From Lotus japonicus (taxonomy: Eukaryota; Streptophyta; Magnoliopsida; Fabales; Fabaceae): a DNA stretch of 64,000 nucleotides. Numbering within the stretch: the first letter of the stretch is position 1; each line of letters begins with the position of its first letter. The stretch spans positions 17,154,369 to 17,218,368 of the forward strand of contig NC_080044.1 in NCBI RefSeq assembly GCF_012489685.1. The letters run 5' to 3'. Shown one piece after another: positions 56,134 through 64,000 of the stretch. The notes beneath the pieces were generated by a model that saw nothing but the letters and a program-made list of their open reading frames with translations, had not been told where the DNA came from and did no database searches. The translations under genes and the position numbers were made by a program.

Positions 56134-57189
56134 TAAATAAATAGATTTGACTCACAAATTTCACATAATTGTACCTATGATAGGCGATTTAACAATTATC
56201 AAAATATCACCAAAGCAATGTGGTCTAACCACTGAAGCAATTTTATACAATCATGAAGTCTTTGAAATTTAACATGCTTCAGTCACGTTCTCTTTGTGAT
56301 TAACACATCACACACATCCCATACACACATGACTAATAACATGTATGCCATATTTGATATTCCCATCTAACATATATAAACAATTAAATTTACATGGGAA
56401 ATAAAAGAAAAAACTTTAAAAGATATGTTGAACAGTGCAAAGGGGCATTTGTGTTCACGTCATAAAAAATAGTGCTTACATTTGGGTTCATAAGAGAGAG
56501 TAATAATAAAAAAAATATATTATATATTTATATAAAACCCATATACTAGCCAGCAGTAAAGGCACATGAAACATGTGTAAATGAGAACATCAAACTGCCA
56601 CATAAATGTGCCACGTCCAAAGAGAGAATAGGAAGCAGTCAAGGCACAAAGAAATAATCCAAGGCACATGCATTAAAACAAGGAAGTTACTCATATGTAC
56701 CATTGTGCCACGTCCATGAAAGAGAAAACAAAAAAATAAAATAACCAAGTAACCAACAGATCTCAAACAAAGAACAACGACTGGCAACGCAAAAGAATGA
56801 AGAATACCATGATATTAACCCAATTCGATTTTTATCTTCAAGCTATCTCTTGAAGAAATTTAATGGAACTTCATCGAATTTCGAAACAAACTAATATCCC
56901 TCAACCAATTTTCGAAGATATACATCACAAAGGGAGAAATTAGAGATCAAATTTTCTAGGGTTCATGATACCAAAAACGAAAAACATCAATTTCTCACAA
57001 ACTATTGAACGAAATTATCTCAAATTTCAGTATGTAGGTCGAGTAACAGCAAGGATCAAAACCCTCAAAACAATTTTCGAAATCATGCACCGAATCTCTA
57101 GATCAAAAACGAGCAAAACCGGGTTTTCTACAAAACGCGAACAGAACAAAAGGCACACATATAGAACAGCCATAATTCATATCTACTCA
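56134..57189. other. Leader of the LTR element, non-coding
   Basis: Region just downstream of the primer site on the minus strand. No Gag-like frame. CATGTGCC/GGCACAT-type sequence occurs several times around 56560-56710. Confidence 0.5.
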
Positions 57190-57201
57190 GCTCTGATACC
57201 A
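57190..57201 (-). other. Primer-binding site (initiator tRNA-Met type)
   Basis: TGGTATCAGAGC on the minus strand, two bases from the 5' LTR end. Confidence 0.9.
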
Positions 57202-57203
57202 AT

Positions 57204-57657
57204 TGCTGAATTTAATTGACTCAAATAGATCATATAGATAGATACAGATTATAGCATGTTGCAATTCTAGAGTGTAAAAGGAATTGTGCACCTGAAAGGA
57301 TTGAAGAATACATGAGTCTGTTGTTTGACCAGATAATGTTAGTGGAAAGACACCAGAGGGTTGAACTGCTCTCTACACCTGGTAATACGTTATCTGGATA
57401 AACTGTCTAATGGGGCAACAGTTTATATATCACCAGTTGAGACCAGGGTCCCCTCATTAGGCAAAGTTAACTGACCTAACCCATCATAGGACAGTTAATA
57501 ACAAAAGCCTAATCTACCATCCATCATAATACATGTAAGTGAATTAAATTAATAATTCACATAATTGATATTAATGACCAAACAAAATATATCTTAATTA
57601 ATTGATAATGTTAATCCACATAACAAAAGAGAGAGTTAATCATAAATAAATCTAACA
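57204..57657 (-). repeat. 5' LTR of the non-coding element
   Basis: Partner of 50281-50735, followed by TTATT at 57658-57662. Confidence 0.93.
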
Positions 57658-57734
57658 TTATTCTTATGTGATAGTTAAACATTTAAATAGATATTTAACA
57701 TGATTTGTCTTGTAGTGCTTTTCATGATCAAAAT

Positions 57735-58350
57735 ATATCGATTAAGGACTTAGTCGAGGATTGATTTATAGCACTTGGTAGATAACCCTTTAGATTGATT
57801 AAGACTTCGTTGAGAGTTGCATTATAACACTTGGAGTGATCGCCTTAGACTGATTAAGGACTTAATCTAGGGTTGACCTTTGTAAGACTCCTTCTAGGGT
57901 TTCCAATTAGCACTTGGAGTTATATTGATTAAGAACTTAGTCTAGGATTGAACTTTATAAGACTTCGTCGAGGGTTTCCCTATAGCACTTGGAGTGATCA
58001 CTATTAGATTGATTTAGGATTATCTAGGATTTCCCTATAGAACATAGAGTCATCGCTTTATACCGATCAAGGTCTTAATCGAGGTTTTTTATTTTTCTTG
58101 ATCGTACTATATCGATGGAGGTCTCAGTTGTCCTATAGCACTTATAGGCATTGTTATATATCGATTAAGGTCTAAGTCAAGATTGCTCTATAGAACATAG
58201 ATTCATTGCTTTATATCTATTAAGGTATAAGTTAAGATTGCCCTAAAGAACACAGAGTCATCGCTTTATATCGATTAATGTCTTAATCGAGGGTTGAAAT
58301 TTTCTTAATGGTACTATATCTATGGAGGTTTTAGTTGCCATGTATTATTA
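57735..58350 (+). repeat. Irregular tandem repeat array, block 3
   Basis: Same family as 48305-49800: ATATCGATTAAGGACTTAGTCG, CTATAGCACTTGGAG, then from about 58025 units very close to block 1, including the TTTTTCTTGATCG..ATCGATGGAGG variant. It lies across the LTR insertion from blocks 1 and 2. Confidence 0.85.
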
Positions 58351-58389
58351 AAGTAGCTCATTCTAAACAATATATAATAAAATCGTTAA

Positions 58390-58695
58390 AAGATCCATCG
58401 CCGCCGCTCCCACCACTTCGTCAAACGAAAGGCCTTGCTCCGTCGTCGTACCTGTTTGCTTGAGCCTAGCCGCCGCACTGTTAAATTAGGGCTCTCCATC
58501 TCCCTCCAGCAAAAACTCTCACCATCCCATCGCAAGGCCATTCGCCCCTCCCTATCTCCCCCTCGTTCCCTAAGCTTAATCTATGCTTTCAATTTGTTCG
58601 TTCCCTATCAGAATCAGAAATTGGGACCTAGAAACACTGCTTACTGTTAACCAAAATTCAAATTGTGTTCATTTTTTATTTGGATGAGTTTGGAA
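58390..58695 (+). promoter_or_regulatory. 5' leader and proximal promoter of APC10
   Basis: GC-richer, CT-rich sequence (CCGCCGCTCCCACC, CTCCATCTCCCTCC) typical of a plant leader. The start is only a few hundred bases from repeat block 3, so the promoter may extend into the repeats. A frame at 58435-58650 is not in frame with APC10 and is not accepted as a gene. Confidence 0.5.
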
Positions 58696-61600
58696 ATGGC
58701 TGCAGAGTCATCAGAGGGTGAAGAAGAAGCAGGGAAGCTCACCGGAGGGAACCACTTGCTTGTTGTTGACGATGAGCTCACTGAATTGGGCAAGAAGGCC
58801 GCTTGGAGTGTCAGTTCCTGCAAGCCCGGCAACAGTGTTTCTTCTCTTCGCGATCAAAACCTCGAAACTTTCTGGCAGTTACTCTCTCTCCCTCAATTTC
58901 ACACACTCTCTCTCACATTCCTTCCTTCCGCCTAATCCTAACTCTTTTTTGCTTTCAGATCCGATGGAGCTCAACCCCATTTGGTTAACATTCAATTTCA
59001 AAAGAAAGTTCGACTACAAGTATGTATACACTCTAGGGATGGCGATGGGTAGGTTCGTAGTACCCCGTACCGGGTTTTCAAAAGATACTCATACTCGTCC
59101 CCATACCCGTGTGGGTAGTAATTTGAATGCCAGTCCCTGTACTCTTTTGGGTACCTATATGCCCGTCAAAGACCCATTGTCATCCCTAATACACTCAATC
59201 GATTCCTTAAAATTTTGAATTAATAGAAATAATTGATTTTGGTTTTGGTTGTTGCAGTTAGTGGTGCTGTATGTGGATTTCAAGCTTGATGAGAGCTACA
59301 CGCCTAGCAAAATTTCCATTCGTGCCGGTGATGGCTTTCACAATTTGAAGGTTACTTTTTGAATTTCTTATTTATTGTCAATGAATTTGCTTGTTTATTG
59401 CATCTGCATTGTTGATGATGATGACCTTGGGTTAACAAAACAATTTTAGGAGATAAAATCTGTGGAACTTGTGAAGCCATCTGGTTGGATTTACCTCTCA
59501 TTATCTGGAGTTGATCCTCGGTTAGTGCTTTTCTCTCTTTTCCCTTTTCTATCTCAGAAGCTGTTCAGTGTTTACTCTGTCCAAAATAGCCTTCAATGGG
59601 GACAGTGATGAATCTCTCTTGTCATGTTGTGTTATTATTATTATAATTGTTTTAATGGCGACAGCAAACCAAAGCCATTCTAGTTTAATATAGGAAACCC
59701 AACTCAGAGTGAAGACAGATTCAAGAGTGTCTCTTTAAACTACTTCTGGCATTTCATAGGTTCAGACTTCAGAGTATTTCACAATGACACCATAATTTCA
59801 GTGACTAAAGTTTTTGGAGTTTGGAGTGATGAAACCAGTTTGGACCTTCTTTGTGTTCTAAAATTGTCAAACCACAATTGAAGCTGTCTTTTTTCCGTGT
59901 GAAATTTCTTACATATTGCTTTATAAATGCTAGGTTCATTGATTTTAAATATTTACAATAGTATGAGGTGTAACATTTTATATTCATATGCCTGGCACTT
60001 CAGCTTACTTGTGTAGCCTTCTTTTGTTTTTTCTTTCCTCTTCTGCAGTTCTGCTAGAAGAATCTAGGTATTTTCCAATCATAGTTTCTAAACCTGGAAT
60101 ATCGATCCTAGGTACTGGGTTGTTAAAAGAGCCCAGAAAAGTTCTGAGGATGGATTACTTAGTTCATACTGATGAATAAGATTAAATATCCAACAAAGTG
60201 ATGATTTTGTAGGAAAGTGCTTCATGACAAAAAAAATCGACTATTAGATTTTATAAAACTGCTAATTTGATGTGATTCCAAAATAAAACCTAAACAAGAA
60301 TTTATCACCTCATTATGTGGCTTGAGTATCTTGCACATCTCCTTAAAAACATCAAGAAGCTTTGTTACGTAATCAACCCTGACCTGCAGGGCATATTCGA
60401 CTTTCAGCTTTAAATGGCTGAGATACATGCTAAACATGAACATGGTCACAATTTTAGCCCCAGAAGCTTTCTAGTCTTTTGAACCAGAAAAAGTAAATAA
60501 ATGTATTTGTGCAACATAGCTTGTACACTTGAAACTCTAGTTAAGATTATGGAGAAGTATCTGTACCACTTTAGTGATGATGTTTTACATTCAATTGAAA
60601 CTCAATCCCATTTATAATTAATCAAAAAATTGATTCTGTAAACAGCCCAGAGACGCATGAGTAATTTCAATCCCAGAGTTGCCAATTCCATGTAGTTAAG
60701 AGTGATTTAAATCAGCTAATCTAGTAAGAAACAGGCTAGTTGTTTAACAACGAATCAGTTCAATTCTAAGATAAGTAATTCTCAATACATTTATTATAAA
60801 AAGTAGTAGTCCTACACTCCTACTATTTGATGAATCATTATCTCTCTTTTAAAAATACAATCAGCATATATGTCATAATTGGTAGGAGCCTTATTTAGCA
60901 AATAGGAAGTCCTTAATCTTTAACTGTGTACATCAGTGACTTTATAAACATCAAACAATAAAGTACCATTGAGTAAAATGCAACTACTTGCTTATCTCAG
61001 TTACTGGTTTGATTATTATATTAATGGACGGTAGTAAGATAAAGGATGTCTACCTGATTGTAAATACAAGGGGCTGAATGCATTGCTTCATTAGCAACAT
61101 AAGGCAAAGTGAAGCAATTGTTGATATCTTATTATTCCATGTAGAAAACAATTGTAATATAATTTAATACAGCTGATGCAAAATATGCATGTGCGTGTCC
61201 TTGGGCAGATAGTGTAGTCGATAAATTTTCAAGCCAAATATGGCTTTTTCCTTTCCCCATGGAAAAAACTGAGCAGGCATATACAAATTGTGTTTTACTC
61301 ATAAATCTATGTGCATTACCAATCTGTCGAGATTTCGTACATGTTTATTTCATAAGTGTTTAAGGATTTCCTGAGTAAAATGTTGTTGTGTGGTACTCCC
61401 TCCGTTCCTATATATAAGTCACAAATAACTAATTCTCTTAGATTAAGAAAAGTAGTTATTAGTAATAAATTTGTAAAAAAAATGATTTACTTTTCTAGAT
61501 TACCCTTATTTACTTTCCTATGATTTTCTCTCTCCAAGTTAATACTTCTAAAGTTTATCATCTCTTTCATATTAAATATGAGGGTGAACTTGGAAAAAAT

Positions 61601-62489
61601 TATTTAATGCTTCCTAGATATTAGAAAGTGACTTATATTTTGTAACAAAATTTTTTCAAAATTTTTTTTCACAAGTAACTATTTTATTTCCAGAATGCTT
61701 GAAAAACCCTAATACCAGTGCTAGAATGGAATGAAATACTGGCAGAGGGGAAGAAATGAGTGAAGAAGACAATGAGTTATACTCATGTATCTCCCTTATA
61801 ACTCTGCACTTGGACCCTTACAATAGAATGGTGAAACCAATGAAATATTCATTTTCTATGAACAGTAATCTACAGTAGCACGCAAGGGTCCTCTGTTGTT
61901 AACTTATAGATTTTGTGGGGACCAATACACTCAGCCAAGTGATCTTCTAAACCAGTGACTGATTAATTGTTTTTTGTTGCATTGCTAACTTTTCTTTCAA
62001 TTCTTACCCTCTGGTCCTGAACTTGTGCTAATATACATGAATGTAATCCATTTTCATTTATTAGACCATTCAATTGTGTCTTTGGTTGTTATTCTGGAAT
62101 TAAAATGTCAATGAAGCCTCAGTATTGGGGAAGAAAACAATATTACCAGGTCATATAGCTAGAGGGTTGTTTCTCCTCCATCCCGTCATCAGGAAACTTA
62201 TTGAAAGAATCCCATAATTTCCTTTCACCAATTGCAGGGAAACTTTTGTGAACACTTTTATGTTACAAATTGCTGTGTTGTCGAACCATCTGAATGGAAG
62301 GGATACTCACGTGCGGCAGATCAAAGTTTACGGGCCTCGACCGTACGTCTCCTTGTACTTCTCTAATAATTTTTTAGATGCAGTTATAAATATATTAGTT
62401 AATGTCTTTACTATTGCAGGAACCCCATTCCGCATCAGCCATATCAATTTACTTCAAGAGAGTTCATAACCTACTCTACCATAAGATGA
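58696..62489 (+). CDS. APC10: Anaphase-promoting complex subunit 10 (DOC1)
   Basis: Six exons: 58696-58877, 58959-59019, 59258-59350, 59450-59520, 62238-62342 and 62420-62489, giving 193 residues, close to the ~192 of plant APC10. An in-frame ATG at 58684 lies four codons upstream; I chose 58696 because MAAESSE matches the family start. The protein is one DOC/APC10 beta-sandwich: [102 protein letters not shown], ending STIR. With the activator it recognises D-box substrates in the nuclear APC/C ubiquitin ligase. The C-terminal Ile-Arg tail docks on APC3/CDC27. All junctions are GT-AG and in phase. Intron 4 is 2.7 kb and introns 2 and 4 carry MITEs. Confidence 0.96.
59034..59188. mobile_element. 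hAT-type MITE (155 bp) in APC10 intron 2
   Basis: Ends TAGGGATGGCGATGGGT and GACCCATTGTCATCCCTA are inverses, and the 8-bp duplication ATACACTC is perfect (59026-59033 and 59189-59196). The insertion starts 14 bp after the intron donor, so it makes up most of this 238-bp intron. Confidence 0.88.
59521..62237 (+). other. Large intron 4 of APC10
   Basis: 2,717 bp between GTTAGTGC and CAATTGCAG. No reading frame inside resembles a protein. A Stowaway-like MITE sits at about 61396-61660. The rest is AT-rich and unassigned. Confidence 0.85.
61396..61660. mobile_element. Stowaway-like MITE, decayed right end
   Basis: TA followed by CTCCCTCCGTTCCTATATA at 61394 is the classic Stowaway start. The inverse partner TGACTTATATTTTGTAAC appears at about 61629-61646, but the expected GGAGGGAGTA end has decayed, so the right boundary is approximate. 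Confidence 0.65.
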
Positions 62490-64000
62490 GAAAAATCTAT
62501 TTAAGGAGTTAATCAAGCCAATCAAGGATGCTGCTCACTTGAGTGATTACTAGTCACTAGTTTGTTTATATTTGCAAGTGCTCTACAGTAGCTGGAGATC
62601 AGGGTCTAAATTCATGCTATTATGATTTCAGAACAAAATTATATGGAGGGAACTGTTAATACTTATTTAATCAAATCTATTGCCATGCTAAATGATGGCT
62701 TGGAAAATGAGGGTATATGGTGTTAAAATTTAATTTATTTTGATGTATGTCCTTGTTTGGTACCATTTTACTGTACATGTGCGGTCCTTTATTAGCACTA
62801 CACAAAATTGGCATGATGTATTTTCTTCAGAGTTTTATTGCACAATTGTCAGCATTGAATGTAATTTACCAATTGGCAACTGTAATGCGTTAATGGATTT
62901 GTGCAGCCATTTTTTGCAATGACAATAACAGAATCTGAACTACTGTATTATGATCGGATGAGTTAGATTTCACAGCAGAATTTGAAGTGATTTGATTTTC
63001 ATCCAATCCATTAAGTTATATTCTGTGGCTGTTGAGGAAAACAATAGACAAACCAATTTCAGGTGTAGTACTTAATTTTCATTGCGCTCTTGTAGTGCTA
63101 GAAAAGAATTTGCTTCTATTTCTGGGAATAATTCATTGATGTACTCCAAAATTTATTCTTCAAAGGATGCGAGAAAAGAAGGCATCAAAACTATCACCAT
63201 TATATGCAAGCATATACATCAACGAAGAATTGTTACCACGTTGCAAAGTTTATGCCTCCTCGTTACGTTGTTGTATGCAAAAAGCATAATTTTGGCTTGT
63301 AATAACTATTTGTTGTTTGTAGCTTCTGCTTGTCTCTAGATTGCAATGGCTTGTGTCTATCCTAAACTCATCTTCCCCATAAAGAAATTGCAATAGATAT
63401 TGTAGTACCGTGAAACATGGGTGCACATGTTTGACCTAAAAAATACTCTATAAATAAGTATGATAATAATGGAGGGATAAAATGTGAAAGTATAAATATA
63501 TAATCTCTCTTCATTGGAGCATAGACCAAAAGATATATTCACCTCCTTTGTCTCTCTCACGTAACTCTCTTGCCTACCCAATGAAGGAACTTTGGCATCT
63601 CTCTTCTAACTCTCTCTCAACCGTCTCTCTCTTGCAAACAAAGAGTCAGGAAAAAAGTTTAAAAGTAGTATCCTACTCATCACGCACTAATTAATCATGA
63701 TTATTAGTTTCGAAGGTGTAGGATGGGATGAAGTTGACACAAACCTACCAAGGTGGGCCACTCATGACTCATAAGGAGATTGTCTAGTTGCATTAGGTGA
63801 GTTCAACCTATGATTCAATTGTTCACCTCCATGAGAGTGTTGAAAGAGTTAAGATATTTAGAATGTATAATGCGTGCGTGTTATGGAAAAAACTAGGGTG
63901 GACCAGTGACTTGGGTAGTGTAAGTTACACTACCTTTCAAAATCAATTTCTGGCCACAATTAAATATGGAAAAAATAATTTTAAAGTCTAACTATTTTGG
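62490..64000. other. APC10 downstream region, no gene seen
   Basis: The first few hundred bases are probably the 3' untranslated region of APC10. Short frames at 63082-63339, 63357-63581 and 63797-63991 show no recognisable domain or splice context. A CT-rich TCTCTCTCTAAC-like patch lies at 63540-63630. Nothing else can be supported. Confidence 0.5.

Larger units (their letters stand above)
50281..57657 (-). mobile_element. Non-coding LTR element with Copia-like priming sites (LARD-like)
   Basis: LTRs of 455 and 454 bp (50281-50735 and 57204-57657), both TGCTGAATTT...AATCTAACA and nearly identical, flanked by TTATT. On the minus strand the right LTR is followed by TGGTATCAGAGC (57201-57190), the initiator-tRNA-Met primer site, and the left LTR is preceded by CCAAGTGGGAGAA, a Copia-like polypurine tract; the element therefore runs right to left. 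The 6.4-kb interior has no gag or pol reading frame. Two DNA transposons sit inside it (50774-51801, 55195-56125), which leaves about 4.5 kb of its own non-coding sequence. It must be moved by proteins from another element. Confidence 0.92.

Noticed and set aside
58718..59218. 166-codon frame overlapping APC10 exon 1
   Set aside because: It is in another frame and runs through the APC10 intron and the hAT MITE. The spliced APC10 frame explains the coding signal.

Overview
The window is plant nuclear DNA, almost certainly from a eudicot. A legume is my guess from general appearance, not something I can prove. The support is two intron-bearing genes with plant orthologs (a PUB5-type U-box ARM E3 ligase and APC10), GT-AG introns, AT-rich spacers, and plant-specific transposons of nearly every class. 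There is no bacterial or organellar content. Only two ordinary host genes look intact: the PUB5-like gene (41461-44810, + strand, five coding exons, 752 aa) and APC10 (58696-62489, + strand, six exons, 193 aa). Both act in ubiquitin-dependent protein turnover, but I see no reason to treat their proximity as functional.

Layout. 1-14.1 kb is a graveyard of small elements: a Tourist MITE (891-1543), two long-TIR Mutator-like elements with 9-bp target duplications (3026-4297 and 4911-7559, the second holding a complete 1.2-kb solo LTR), a 5'-truncated LINE, a RADIALIS-like SANT/MYB pseudogene, a decayed Copia pol and a miniature LTR element. 14.1-21.0 kb is best read as one Helitron: the 3' end at 21030 has the expected hairpin and CTAG followed by T, and the interior carries pieces of unrelated host genes, including a chloroplast TPR protein and cytosolic glucose-6-phosphate dehydrogenase with introns. 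A LINE reverse-transcriptase remnant follows.

22344-36829 is a complete, fairly young Ty3/gypsy retrotransposon of the Tat lineage, bounded by a CTGGG duplication. Its gag-pol runs on the minus strand and is broken in several places. Between integrase and the 3' LTR, on the opposite strand, it carries a TATA-driven gene with three short introns encoding a plant-mobile-domain (PMD) protein, plus a second small TATA-led antisense reading frame. This antisense cargo is the most interesting system in the window.

37-40 kb holds a foldback Mutator-type MITE and a deletion-derived PIF/Harbinger element that kept only its Myb-like protein gene. After the PUB5-like gene come nested duplications, a hAT MITE, and arrays of an irregular ~55-bp repeat (48.3-49.8 kb and 57.7-58.4 kb). 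A 7.4-kb non-coding LTR element (50281-57657) with Copia-like priming sites separates the two array blocks; inside it sit a Mutator-like and a hAT element, each with its own target duplication. APC10 closes the window, with MITEs in two of its introns. All exon structures and boundaries were read by eye; no alignment or database search was run.
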